This document shows positions 1-10,620 of a stretch of DNA of 25,817 nt, in pieces; position 1 is the stretch's first letter, and every line of letters begins with the position of its first letter. Source of the stretch: Penaeus vannamei (lineage: Eukaryota > Arthropoda > Malacostraca > Decapoda > Penaeidae). The DNA lies in contig NC_091552.1 of NCBI RefSeq assembly GCF_042767895.1, positions 24,787,399-24,813,215 of the forward strand. The letters are read 5' to 3'. The translations under genes were made by a program, and so were the position numbers. The notes under the pieces are model-generated. The model saw only the letters and a list, made by a program, of their open reading frames with translations. It did not search any database and was not told the origin of the DNA.

Positions 1-240
1 GGCCAGCAGGCTCAAGCAAGAGCGTGGCTTTGTGGAGCGGTGATCGCCCGGTCAACAGATGGGCAGTGTGAGCGAATAAGTGAGAGTAAGGTTAACCTCT
101 GCTGACCCCTTATAGGCCTGATGAGGCAAGCATGGGTTATATTTAGGTGCAGGCAGACAGCGAGCCTGGGTACGCATGAAGGCTATCCCCTCGTGGTGTG
201 AACACGGCCATGTGGTCAGCGAGATTGCACGACTATGCAG
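1..240. other. Unassigned sequence at window start
   Basis: No open reading frame with a recognisable domain, no tandem repeat and no tRNA-like fold was seen here. It could be the non-coding part of an unrecognised repeat that continues off the left edge. Confidence 0.4.
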
Positions 241-244
241 TATA

Positions 245-395
245 CTATAAATTGTTTATAGGCTTGCTGTTAAACAAATAATCCTTGTCAGAATTCCCCA
301 AAGTCTCCCATTGCAACTCGCTATGCAAAGAGTCAAATACTATGTTGAGGTCGATGTAGGCTGCAAGAATCCGTCTCAGTAGAATGTCAACGAAA
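245..395 (-). pseudogene. RT fragment of a non-LTR retrotransposon (motif A region)
   Basis: Read on the minus strand, this short piece translates to an RT palm segment around catalytic motif A: RRILAAYIDL, then VFDSLHSE and a diverged WETLG. The pattern (aromatic-I-D-L...FDS.H.E) is that of EN-RT non-LTR retrotransposons. A related piece lies at 10484-10620 on the same strand; the two align over about 110 bp despite many substitutions and small gaps. No flanking RT motif survives on either side, so this is a crumb. The clade (RTE/CR1-type) is an inference. Confidence 0.6.
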
Positions 396-2168
396 ATTCT
401 GCCTGGTATGCTGTGGTCAGCAAGGCTTTTGATACAATCAAACAGCTAAACAGAAAGAAATCTACAAAGCAGCCAGGCATAGAAGACGCGAACGGGAACC
501 TCTTAACAGAGAATAGTAAGATCCAGGAACGATGGACTCAGTATGTGAAGGAACTATATAACTATCCAATCCAGACGAGCCCAGAGATTGTAGAAGAACT
601 GAAATAAGGAGGTCCTGGAAACATCGACGATGCTGACAAACCTGACATTACAAGAAGAGAAGTTGAACATGCAATTGGCAAATAAAAAAAGGCAAAGCTG
701 CTGGAGTGGATAATATACCAGCTGAGTTACTCCAAATAGGAGAATCCACTGTTATAATACTTCATAAAATTTGTAAGCTAATTTGGAAAAACAAAGAATG
801 GCCAACACAGTGGACACAATCACTAATAATACCAATACCAAAGAAAGGGGACACGAAAATGTAGCAATTATAGAACCATCAGTTTAATTTGCCACGCAAG
901 TAAAGTAATGCTAAGAGTAATTGAGGAGAGACTTAAATCTCAGATTGAGAGTGTTCTGAAAGAGGAACAGGCTGGCTTCCGTGAAGGACGTAGGACTGCA
1001 GAACAAATTTGAAACGTCCGAATCCTTGGGGAAAAATCCGAGACCATCAGCGAGAACTACATCACAAATTCATTGATTTTAAGAAAGCCTTTGATAGAGT
1101 GTGGAGAAAGGCTCCGTGGTACACGATGAAGAAGCACAACATCAGCTTACACTTAGTACATCTGATCGAAGCATTGTATGATGAGGCCACAAATGTAGTA
1201 ATATCTGACGGAAGTGCACTTAGATGGTTCAGAACTACTGTTGGAGTACGACGGGGATGCATACTGTTCAATTTATTTTAGAACAAATAATGCTTGAAGC
1301 CATGGAAAATTTTGAAGGAACTGTTTCAGTGGCAGGATAAAAAGTGAGCAATCTAAGATTTGCGGATGACATCGATTTGATTGCAGGCAACAGTGAAGAA
1401 CTTTCTAACATCACGGAAAGATTGGACAGCATAACAAGGAAGTATGGAATGGAGATAAGTAGTGAAAAAAGCAAGATCATGGTAACATCAAGGCAAAACA
1501 GCGAAGAAAGTGACACTGACATCAAAGTGGGAGGCGAGCGTTTATCAACAGTTGAAACATTTAAATATTTGGGATCCACCTTGAACGAAAATATGACATC
1601 ACAGAATGAAATCACCACTAGACTTGCAATTGCAACATCACAATTAGCCAAAGTAATATCTGGAACAGCAAGAAAATAAAAGTGAAAACAAAGATCAAAT
1701 TAATGCACTCACTGATAACATCTGTAGTGCTTTACGGTTGAGTCATGGACCTTCAACAAACGGTTAGAAGAGAGACTAAACGCTTTTGAAATGCGTTGCT
1801 TTCGGCGTATATTGGGAGTCAGTTACCGGGATCACCGTACCAACACATCCGTTATTCAAGAAGTCACTGAAAAGGCCGGATCATTTGAACGACTGCTCGA
1901 AAAGGCCAGAATGAGGAATCTGCAATGGTTTGGACACGTAACGCGCCGTCCAGGGACCCTAACGCATAGCATCATGCACGGGTCAGTTGAAGGCACAAGA
2001 AAGCGAGGAAGACCCAAAACGAACTGGCTTGGTGATATTCAAAGATGGACAGGAAAAAAGATCACAGAATGTATAAGACTGGCAGATGATCGCGCCGGAT
2101 GGAAGAGAGAGGCGAATGCAGCAAAATGCCTCAACGGTTTTACGACTATGGGAGTGACTTGACTTGAT
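375..2168 (+). pseudogene. Degenerate RTE-like non-LTR retrotransposon (RT and C-terminal region)
   Basis: Plus-strand conceptual translation, with several frameshifts and stops, follows the order of a non-LTR RT. A pre-RT linker (413-607) leads into a stretch reading AAGVDNIPAELL (about 695-735), then SNYRTISLICHASK (about 862-905) and EEQAGFREGRRTAEQI (about 963-1010). Motif A follows as FIDFKKAFDRVW (about 1072-1107). Motif B is damaged (VGVRRGCI, about 1242-1262), and the catalytic motif C reads LRFADD (about 1350-1370). A C-terminal tail follows: MRCFRRILGVSYRDHRTN (1791 on), then a GHVTRRPG segment and KRGRPKTNWLGDIQRWTG. The endonuclease is missing, so the copy is 5'-truncated. The frame closes at 2160-2162 inside a short ACTTG-type repeat, so there is almost no 3' UTR, as is common in RTE elements. 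Known: FADD is the RT active site. Inferred: the RTE assignment, from the C-terminal pattern. Confidence 0.8.
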
Positions 2169-2702
2169 GCTGAGCAGTGTAATGTCACGCAAGTTGCTGC
2201 AGTCCCATCGACCCCCTTTCTTGTCCCAGAAAGGGTCCGGGGGAATGGTACTGGCTTACCAGATGAAGCGTGCGAGCCCCATGTCATAGGTTCATCACCA
2301 TCCCTTAATAGTTTGGCAGGGAAACCACATATGCCCGAAACTTTCCCAACCCTCAGTTTAGAAGTCGCCTCCCTGACCTCATTCAGGGTAGATCCGACAC
2401 TGGGATTGCTTCAACATTTCTATCCAAACTGACTGCTAGAGGATCTACTTGATACAACTGCTCAAAGTACTCATCCTAACATTCGCGAACCCCAGCATGA
2501 TCCAAGATGATCCATCCATCCACTAAGTGAATTGCAGTCATTTGAAAGGGAGTTTCTCAGAGTCTGGCAGGCAGGATGAAGGTCTTTTACTAAGAAAAGT
2601 CCTTCGACCTCCTCAGCAAGGTTCCCGAAATCTTGTTCCTTGTCCTTTCACAGCCCAAATCATGACACGTTCAGTCGAGCCACGCAGCACACATCTGTGG
2701 CT
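2169..2702. other. Unassigned spacer between RTE-like remnant and microsatellite block
   Basis: About 530 bp without a convincing coding region. The only structure noted is a short hairpin-capable stretch near 2213-2230 (CCCTTTCT, six bases, AGAAAGGG). It may be the decayed 3' part of an older repeat. Confidence 0.4.
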
Positions 2703-2715
2703 ATGTTTGTGTGTA

Positions 2716-2810
<95 letters not shown>

Positions 2811-2830
2811 CAACACACACACACATACAT
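2703..2830. repeat. Compound microsatellite (TG)n-(TA)37-(CA)n
   Basis: A TG-rich tract is followed by 74 uninterrupted bases of alternating A and T (2731-2804) and then a CA-rich tract to about 2826. Because TG on one side pairs with CA on the other, and the TA core is self-complementary, the whole block can fold back on itself. Open frames through it are by-products of the repeat. Confidence 0.95.
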
Positions 2831-2872
2831 ATACATACATATATAAATACATATATATACATATACATATAT

Positions 2873-3124
2873 AAATACATATACATACATAAATACATAT
2901 ACATACATAAATACATATACATACATAAATACATATACATACATAAATACATATACATACATAAATACATATACATACATAAATACATATACATACATAA
3001 ATACATATACATACATAAATACATATACATACATAAATACATATACATACATAAATACATATACATACATAAATACATATACATACATAAATACATATAC
3101 ATACATAAATACATATACATACAT
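2873..3124. repeat. 18-bp minisatellite, 14 identical tandem units
   Basis: The unit AAATACATATACATACAT repeats head to tail. By position count, the first unit starts at 2873 and unit starts continue every 18 bases to 3107, giving 14 units without a single difference. A diverged 15th starts at 3125. As 18 is a multiple of 3, the array gives long open frames on both strands with six-residue periodic Tyr/Ile/Cys/Met products; none is credible as a gene. Confidence 0.95.
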
Positions 3125-3915
<791 letters not shown>

Positions 3916-4450
3916 TGAAACGTATCCATGTTGACAAATGTAGAAAAGGTATGAATGAGACTGGATATCTTCACAATACAAGAGATGTATTTGACCGGTT
4001 TCGATTACGTCTTCATCAGAAATACATACATAAGAGAAAAAACATAGCATATATATACTACATGGGAGCTGGTAAATCACCTGACGACTGTGACCTCGCA
4101 CTCGTTATGCGCATAATTGCAGCTGCGACCTTGGATACTTTAAACCTGCCTGATGCGGTATTCATATTCTTTTCTGTCGCGATGTATGCAGCTTCCATGA
4201 CCTTCCTTTTCTGTTTACTCAATCCTTCATGGATTACTTCGGCTTTCTTCCAGTTCGGTAGATGTCCAGCTTCATCTACATGAACTACCATGGCATTGGA
4301 AGTCCTGTGGTGACGGACGTCGGCTCGATGTTCGATGATCCTGGTGTTGAAGCCTCGTCCTGTTTCACCAAAATAGGCCTTATCGCAACCGCTGCAGGGT
4401 ATGCGATATACTGCACTGTTGGGGTTGCTTTTCAACTGCTTCCTGTCTCG
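3916..4450 (-). pseudogene. Penelope-like element fragment A: GIY-YIG endonuclease domain and 3' end
   Basis: On the minus strand an open frame (4435 down to 4058) encodes the C-terminal GIY-YIG endonuclease of a Penelope-like element: VYRIPCSGCDKAYFGETGRG, then RIIEHRADVRHH, and a tail ending GDLPAPM. The motif couples YRIPC with YFGET and contains a CxxC. Known for the family: this domain nicks DNA for target-primed reverse transcription and follows the RT domain. Here the RT part is absent: the fragment starts at 4450, just upstream of the GIY-YIG domain. Downstream of the stop (about 4058 to 3916) is the probable 3' UTR, which ends against the microsatellite block. The first 262 bp (4189-4450) are an inverted near-identical copy of 5042-5303. 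Confidence 0.85.
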
Positions 4451-5303
4451 ACATTAGAAAGGGACCACTACAAGGATATAATCGGCAGGCATTCGACGTG
4501 GCTCCGTTACGTAGATGATGTCCTCGTCATCGTCCCCAGAAGGTCGTGTTTACACCGTATGCTGACGCGACTAAACTCCGTCAACGAGAAAATCCAGTTC
4601 ACCGTGGAGGAGGAAGTGGATCAGAAGTTACCTTTCCTGGACACTCTGATTCATCGGGATGATGACGGCCTACGTTTCTCTGTATATAGAAAGCCTACGA
4701 ATAAAGACGATTATATCCATTATTACTCCGCCCACAGCAGCAAAACAAAATCTGGGGTTGTAATTTGCTTCTTTCTCCGGGCACTGAGGATCTGCAGCCC
4801 TGAGTTTCTTGAGACTGAGGTTACATATGTAATTAATTCTTTTATGCAACATAAGTACCCAAAAGGTCTCCTGCTAAACCTCAGAAAGAAAGCGGAGAAC
4901 ATACTTGCAAGAACAACCCCAGTGACATCCTCTGACTTCCTCATACTGCCTCCATGCAACGTTTCCCAGGCGATCAGCAAATACTTTGGAAAAACAGTAA
5001 AAATCGCCAGCACATCCGGGGAAAAGATACACGATATGATACGAGACAAGAAGCAGTTGAAAAGCAACCCCAACAGTGCAGTATATCGCATACCCTGCAG
5101 CGGTTGCGATAAGGCCTATTTTGGTGAAACAGGACGAGGCTTCAACACCAGGATCATCGAACATCGAGCCGACGTCCGTCACCACAGGACTTCCAATGCC
5201 ATGGTAGTTCATGTAGATGAAGCTGGACATCTACCGAACTGGAAGGAAGCCGAAGTAATCCATGAAGGATTGAGTAAACAGAAAAGGAAGGTCATGGAAG
5301 CTG
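4189..5303. repeat. Inverted repeat: two 262-bp arms, 591-bp spacer, made of Penelope-like sequence
   Basis: Positions 4189-4450 are the reverse complement of 5042-5303. The coordinate sum stays at 9492 from end to end, so the alignment is ungapped. I could see only two mismatches by eye (near 4443/5049, and one base that changes Lys to Glu in the protein). The spacer holds the RT part of fragment B. Penelope-like elements are known to occur with repeats in direct or inverted orientation. Confidence 0.9.
4451..5303 (+). pseudogene. Penelope-like element fragment B: RT C-terminal half plus GIY-YIG domain
   Basis: The plus-strand frame is open across the junction from 4262, but the residues before about 4450 are merely the antisense of fragment A. 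From there the protein is Penelope-type: WLRYVDDVLVIVPRR with the RT catalytic YVDD at 4508-4519, then QKLPFLDTLIHRDDDG and YRKPTNKDDY, a thumb/linker region (about 4690-5040), and the GIY-YIG domain (YRIPCSGCDKAYFGETGRG, about 5080-5140). The N-terminal RT motifs are missing. The 3' end is cut at 5303, where the tail of the minus-strand I-like element begins, so the last part of the endonuclease and the stop codon are lost. The frame then runs into foreign sequence and stops at 5380. Confidence 0.87.
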
Positions 5304-5421
5304 TTCAGTTCAGTTCAGTTAGATTTGCGAAGTCATGCTTCGCCCGGGCCTTTTCTCTGGGGTGGCCCGGCCTGTGTTAACTATTTCTAGTTAACTCAAA
5401 TGTTTTCTTTGAACTGCATGC
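5304..5421 (-). promoter_or_regulatory. 3' UTR of I-like copy 1 with three consecutive hairpins and a pentamer tail
   Basis: Between the ORF2 stop and the tail, three stems lie nearly back to back. The first is an 8-bp perfect stem, GTTAACTA/TAGTTAAC, with a GAAA loop (sense strand; 5376-5395). The second is a 7-bp stem, CCGGGCC/GGCCCGG, with a 13-base loop (5344-5370). The third is a 6-bp stem, GCGAAG/CTTCGC, with a 5-base loop (5327-5343). The TTCAG-type repeat (sense CTGAA) follows. Non-LTR RTs often recognise structure in the RNA 3' end; that role here is inferred. Confidence 0.65.
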
Positions 5422-6733
5422 TTACCGCGGTGGCTGGATTGCAAGCAAGCGATCCAGCTGCCATGGTGAAAGCATGTTGCACACCCTTTTTACCAGCCCG
5501 GCGGCTGTGGTGGGTGGTCCCTGTCTCAGAAATTGTGTGTGTACACAATTCTGCAAGTAATGTAACAGGGTGGCGTTAGGCTCGCCGCAGTGTTTACATG
5601 ACCTCCCAGACTCACTGTCAATAATTTGCCAAGCGCATTGGTAACCTAGTCTTAGTCTGAATAGTATGACTTCGGTACCTCTTTTTGTATTTGGAGGAAG
5701 GGCCAGTGGCTCATAGCCTGAAGCATCAGAGTACCACTTGGCAGCGAGCGATTTTGTGATGTTTTCTCTATGTGCTCCCCGGAGGACCGCACACGCTGCA
5801 GCTTTGGTACCTTGGCTCAGTCCCCTTCGGCTGGGTTTAACGATCATGGAGGATGGGGGCATACCCCTGCCCTTTTCGGCTAGTTTATCAGCAAGCTCGT
5901 TCCCTTGTATGCCTATGTGGCTTGGGACCCAGTTTATGATGATTCTTCTACCTTGACTAAGGATTCTTTGGGCTATGTATAGTACTGTTGTCAAGAGGTA
6001 GATGTTATCTGGGGGCATGCTATGCTGTAAACTGTCAATAGTTGCTCTTGAATCTGTGTGAATGACGTGCCCTCTCCTCAGGGACGCGTGTGTCAATGCT
6101 TCCATGATCGCAACCGTTTCAGCCTGAAGCGTTGAGGCATTGTCAGTGACCCTAATGGATGCTGTGGTATCCTTTGTTGCAAAGCCGGCGCCTGTAGTAT
6201 GGTTTATTGGATCCACGGATCCGTCCGTGTAGTAAGTTATACTACCCGGCGGAGTTATTTGTTCAATGACCCTTTGTGCTTGTGCCTTTAGGCTAGGCAT
6301 GGAATATTGATCTTTTCTCATTGTGAGATTTAGAATTGAGAATTCGATCATTTCGTTTGCCCACGGCGGGGGTTCTTTGTAATCAGGGTGGGGGGAGTCC
6401 ATACCCTTGGCAAGCAATGAATCTTTTAGTTGAAAGCGTATCAAAACTCTGGCTGTATGTGTGAGCCAGGAATTGTCTGCAAACAACTGATAATCTTGTT
6501 GTAGGCGTCTGAGAACTCTTTGTCTTAAATAGGAGTTTGTGGGTGCCTGCAGGACCTTGGAAAGGAACTGTGCTGCCATTAGATCAATTCTAGTGTCCAC
6601 GGACGGTAAATCAGTTTCCATGAGGAGGCTGATGACCTTTGTCCACTTAGGTGCACCTAGAATGATCCTGGCTGCTTCGTTTTGTATTGTTTCCAGTTTT
6701 TCTTTTAATGTTGTGCTGGAAGCAATGAGGGCG
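5422..6733 (-). pseudogene. RNase H and C-terminal domain of I-like ORF2, copy 1
   Basis: The open frame read down from 6621 continues upstream in the same frame to about 6733, where a one-base deletion (seen by comparison with copy 2) separates it from the RT part. Counting from the Met at 6621, it has a linker (1-125) and an RNase H domain (about 126-255). The four expected acidic residues are visible: D133 in YYTDGS, E168 in LQAETV, D190 in IHTDSR and D245 in GNELADKL. Then come a basic/proline-rich linker and a terminal knuckle (CKHCGEPNATLLHYLQNC), ending QPPR-stop. RNase H removes the RNA template strand during reverse transcription. The codons near 6075 lack one residue relative to copy 2 (RGHVIHTD versus GGHVLIHTD). 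Confidence 0.85.
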
Positions 6734-7840
6734 CAGATGCATAGTCAATAATAGGACGGACAGCATGTACATAGAATGATCTTAGTACTTTGTGACCTGC
6801 TCCTTTGTGTCTCCCTGTCATGACTTTCATGACTGACAGTCTTTCCTTGGTTCTGTCAAGCAGGTATTGGATCTCCTTTTTGAAAGTGAGTGTGTGTCCT
6901 ATCCATACACCAAGGTATAGATATTCCTTCACCCATTCCAGATCCATACCCTGTATGGTGAGTTTTTTGTTTCTGACATTGGTTCTCAGTGCCATTGCTT
7001 TGGATTTTGCTGCTGATATTTTTAGACCCGTCCTACAACACTCATCAGACACCAGGTTCAGACAACGCTGAGCTCTAGTTAGGCAGTGGTTGCCAGAGGC
7101 TATGATTGCCAAGTCATCTGCATAAGAGATGATCTTGCATCCCTCTGGCAGGTGAATGTCGAGTATGTTGGACATGAGGGTATTAAACAGGGCTGGGGAG
7201 TTCCATTTTCAAGTGGCATGTGCTGTGAGAGGTGGCCTTGAAATCTGACATTTGCTGATCTATTTTTAAAATAGTCAGCTATCCAGGCCAAGAGTCTGCC
7301 TTTGACTCCTTTGTGGATTAGGGTCTCTTGAATGGCAAGTGGACTTGCCAACTCAAAAGCCTTCTCCAGGTCAAGAAAGACAACCACGGCGGGCGAGGTG
7401 CAGATTGTGCTTAAGAGTGTGGAAATGCTATGAGCAGTGCTCTTACCCCTTGTGAACCCGTGCAGGTGTTCATGGGGGGGACCCGTTTTCCATCGGAGCC
7501 TGTTGAGTACCATCTTCTCAGCTGTTTTGCCCAGGCAGCTGAGAAGAGAGATGGGGCGGTACTTGCCAGGCTCCTTTGGCTTTGGGATGGGAACTATTGT
7601 GGCTTGTTTCCAGCTCTGGGGCACCGTGGCTGTTTGCCAGGATTTGTTGATAACCTGCAAGAATGCAAGTTCTCCTGCAAGGCCTAGATGCGAAATGATG
7701 GGGTGAGAGATCCCATCAGATCCCGGTGCTGACCCAGAACTGGATTTGTATGATTTTCTTAGTTCCCTAAGAGAGAACAAGGCATCTGCTTCATCAGCTT
7801 CGAGTGCCTTGTCTCTTATGAGAGCAAGTCTTTCTCGCCC
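6705..7840 (-). pseudogene. Reverse transcriptase domain of I-like ORF2, copy 1 (two frameshifts)
   Basis: From about 7840 down to 7194, one frame encodes LRKSYKSSSGSAPGSDGIS, VPIPKPKEPGKYRPISLLS and motif A FLDLEKAFELAS. After LENGTPQ the frame is lost at about 7193. Bases are missing exactly at motif B (the glycines after PQ), and the next recognisable residues are in a second frame (LFNTLMSNILDIHLP). That frame carries the catalytic SYADDLAIIAS (YADD at 7113-7124), the thumb region and YLYLGVWIGHTLTF, and runs to about 6735. There a further one-base loss throws it into a stop near 6705. Catalytic Asp residues are present, but the protein cannot be made whole. Confidence 0.87.
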
Positions 7841-8769
7841 GGAGGTTACTGCTGTGGCTGGGCACCATGGTGGATAAGGACTAAGCTCTGTCGCGTCACC
7901 ACTAGCTGACACACGTTGATCTAGTCGACATTAGTCGGCACAGGCCGGGCTCCCCAATAGCCTGGGCGAGGGTTAGCTTCGTATATCGGACTTGTCCTTA
8001 TCCTTAGCAACCAACTGTAGAAGCATATTGGGAGCTTACCACCAGATGCGCCATTAGTGCATAAGACATTGCAGACGACTCGAGGACGATCAGTTTGCAT
8101 GACTGAGCGGTATGTCAGCAATATGGAAACCGGATGGGTTGGGCTTCACACCTAGGCACTGCAGCTCCCTTACTTCCTGGCTTCGCACCTTCCTTGCCAG
8201 CCCAAGTCTTTCTCTTCCGGTGAAGAGAACACCCAAAGAATAGGGTACGGGGCACCTCCGCCAGCAGGACATGGAGTCGCTGGATATAAGGACGTCTTAT
8301 CAGGTAGAGAGAGGGAGAGCACCAGAAGCAGACCAAGACCTAGCAGGAGTCATAGGGCAGGAGGCCGCCCTCGGCCCTCGGGGCGCGGGGTTACTCTCAT
8401 TGCCACGCATTACCTCCCCAATAAACTCCTCAAGCAAGTCCCCTTTCATTCACCACCACCTTCACGCCCCCAAACTCTTACGTTGTGAGGGATGAGGAGT
8501 ACCTATCCACGTCCCCCAACGGATAGGGACACCTATCGTCAACACTAGAAGACACTTGACTGGGGTTCTCGGCCCTGACCAGTCCTATCCTTTGGGGCGC
8601 TCCCCCACGCACGCTTCTCTTGGGCTTCCTTGCCCACAGCTGCACTGATCAACACAGTCTGCGCCATGCTACCTACCCTCCTATCATTAAACAGCTGAAC
8701 CAGAATTGTGTCTCCATAATCCACCAAATCAGGGCAAACACAAAACCCTGACATCTCTTTCACGTCAAG
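7836..8769. other. Unassigned sequence between I-like copy 1 and the endonuclease fragment
   Basis: Several open frames of 60-75 codons exist on the minus strand (8090-8336), but none shows a domain. The part from 8545 to about 8769 stays open in the endonuclease frame. Its product (CVCPDLVDYGDTILVQLFND and onward) no longer looks like endonuclease, so it may be the far end of the same element joined by an internal deletion. The stretch 7836-8544 is unrecognised. Confidence 0.4.
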
Positions 8770-9130
8770 TTTACAAACATCGGTAGGAGCATACACAGCA
8801 ATAAGAGACATAAAGCCAAAAGATAGCTTCAATCTCAATACCATTATACGCTCATCAACAGGAGTAACCTCTACTACAGAGGGCTGGAGTCTGCTGGAGA
8901 TGGCAATGGCTACTCCCTGGGGATGGTGGCCGTCGCTGCGGCCCGACCAGTAATAGGTGTAGCCACCTACACAGGTCATGCCGCTCCCAGGCCTCCTCAC
9001 CTCCGAGAGAGCAGCCACCTCAACTCTCAGCCTCCCCAGTTCTCTCGACAGTAGAGGCAACCGGTCATCCTGATGCAAAGAACGGACGTTCCAAGACCCC
9101 ATCCTGACTTCCCGCCTGAGGTTCAGCCTC
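8770..9130 (-). pseudogene. N-terminal half of an apurinic-type endonuclease from a non-LTR retrotransposon
   Basis: Within a minus-strand open frame (9507-8545), the part from about 9130 to 8770 begins MGSWNVRSLHQDDRLPLLSR. It goes on to VAALSEVRRPGSG, YTYYWSGRSDGHHPQG, RLKLSFGFMSLIAVYAPTDV and CKLDVKEM. These match the first half of the APE-like endonuclease that nicks target DNA: Asn in WNVRS, Glu in LSEVR, and the YAPT strand. The second half (the GDFN and SDH motifs) is absent. Upstream codons (9507-9131) are proline/arginine rich and probably leader sequence. The family resembles RTE/CR1-type elements; a link to the RT crumbs at 245-395 and 10484-10620 is plausible but unproven. Confidence 0.75.
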
Positions 9131-9835
9131 TGGCAGTCGCTCCGGGTAGATGCCAGCTCTGCCACCCCCACCGACGCTGCCCTATATAAAAGGGGGTGGC
9201 AGGCTGCGTGCCCCATCATCCACCTGTGGGGTTCCCGAGGGCTTTCCCCCACAAGCTTCACTCTGGGCTGGCGGCTACCAGAGCGCGGGCGAGACGGGTA
9301 GTTCCCGTTCCCAGCCTGTGCTCCAGCAGTCGCCCTCCCAGCAGGGCTCACAGTCCGCCTCACTTGCTGGGTGGGAGGGACTTTTCCCCTCCTCCCAGCC
9401 TTTCTATTTATTTGGAGCACTGTCGATTGGTTATATCTGGGGGGAGGAGGACTGGCAAGCCCAACCTCCCCCGAGCCTCCAATTAACCTCAGGGGGCTTG
9501 GGGGCAAGAGTTGGTACAGGGCCAGGGCGTGTCCACACGCTGGTGGGCCATGACTCTGAACCTCTGGGGCCTCCTGCTACTCCGAGATCCCCCTCAGTTT
9601 AGCCTGGAACCGCAAGGTACCCAGTTTCCATGGGAGGCCACGAGGAGGTACTGCAGGGAGTCTCGATGATGGAGAGGCTATGCACTGGCAGGGGAAGGCA
9701 TATGCAGAGCTGCTCCCTTTTTCACACGAGGCTAGCCAGTGGTGGCAGCTGTAAGCGAGAAGGCATGCAAAAGCTCTTAACACTAACTAGACTACCACAC
9801 CATCGCTTCACACCACCCTGCGCATGAAGCACCCT
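9131..9835 (-). other. Probable 5' leader of the endonuclease-bearing element
   Basis: This GC-rich region lies directly upstream, in the minus sense, of the endonuclease fragment. It has no domain of its own and changes sharply to AT-rich DNA at about 9835. Open frames on both strands here are low-complexity Pro/Ser/Gly. Calling it the 5' UTR of that element is inference from position and composition. Confidence 0.4.
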
Positions 9836-10059
9836 CCCATGGATTAACCTACCACAAAATATTAGAAACATATCCAATCTAATTACTTTCAAAAGGATAC
9901 TGAAGGAGTTTCTTTTGAATTGTCAATGGCATCTAATAATTAAATGAAAAACCAAACCATGTACCTTTATTTGTAATTATGTAATTAATTATTTTATAAT
10001 TCCCCTACGAATGAACTTGATATTATCTTCATTTAGTTTGTATTACTGTACACTGCCAT

Positions 10060-10060
<1 letters not shown>
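9836..10060. other. AT-rich unassigned spacer
   Basis: AT-rich DNA with no coding signal, bounded on the right by a (CA)n tract. Confidence 0.5.
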
Positions 10061-10474
<414 letters not shown>

Positions 10475-10483
10475 CATCATTGG

Positions 10484-10620
10484 GAGCACTTTCAGTACCA
10501 GTATACAGGCTTGCTATTAATCCGATAATCCTTGTTGGAATTTCTCACAATCTACGGATCTCCCAGAGTGATTCCCAATGCACCGTATGAAACGCCTTGA
10601 GGTCAATGTGTAGCGTTTCC
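10484..10620 (-). pseudogene. Second RT fragment of the family seen at 245-395
   Basis: The minus strand reads THLIDL-type motif A as TLHIDLKAFHTVHWESLWEI, a stop, then residues that after a shift resemble IPTRIIGLIASLYTGTESA. The pattern (IDLK.AF..VH.ESLWEI) is RT motif A and the helix after it. The first conserved Asp remains and the second is His. The piece aligns with 245-395. It is bounded on the left by the microsatellite block and on the right by the 9-bp repeat and inserted tail at 10621. Confidence 0.65.

Larger units (their letters stand above)
5304..7835 (-). mobile_element. I-superfamily-like non-LTR element, copy 1 (5'-truncated)
   Basis: On the minus strand this runs RT, then RNase H, then a C-terminal zinc-knuckle-like motif, a stop, a 3' UTR of about 100 bp, and a short TGAAC/TTCAG-type tail (three units, 5304-5318) in place of poly(A). 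RT plus RNase H in ORF2 points to the I superfamily (I/Nimb-like); the exact clade is inferred. The 5' end is at about 7835, where similarity to copy 2 (near 12445) stops abruptly, so endonuclease and ORF1 are absent. The 3' tail abuts a broken Penelope-like element, which makes this the later insertion. Confidence 0.85.

Noticed and set aside
4262..4450. N-terminal 60 residues of the plus-strand Penelope frame
   Set aside because: They are the antisense translation of the inverted GIY-YIG copy, open by chance, not part of the RT protein.
5304..5322. Telomere-like repeat (TTCAG against arthropod TTAGG)
   Set aside because: The unit differs, and it is the 3' tail of a non-LTR element, also seen at the end of copy 2.
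9183..9192. Consensus TATA box (TATATAAAAG) flanked by CCACCCCC/GGGGGTGG
   Set aside because: It lies antisense to the endonuclease frame with no transcript or gene downstream; likely chance.
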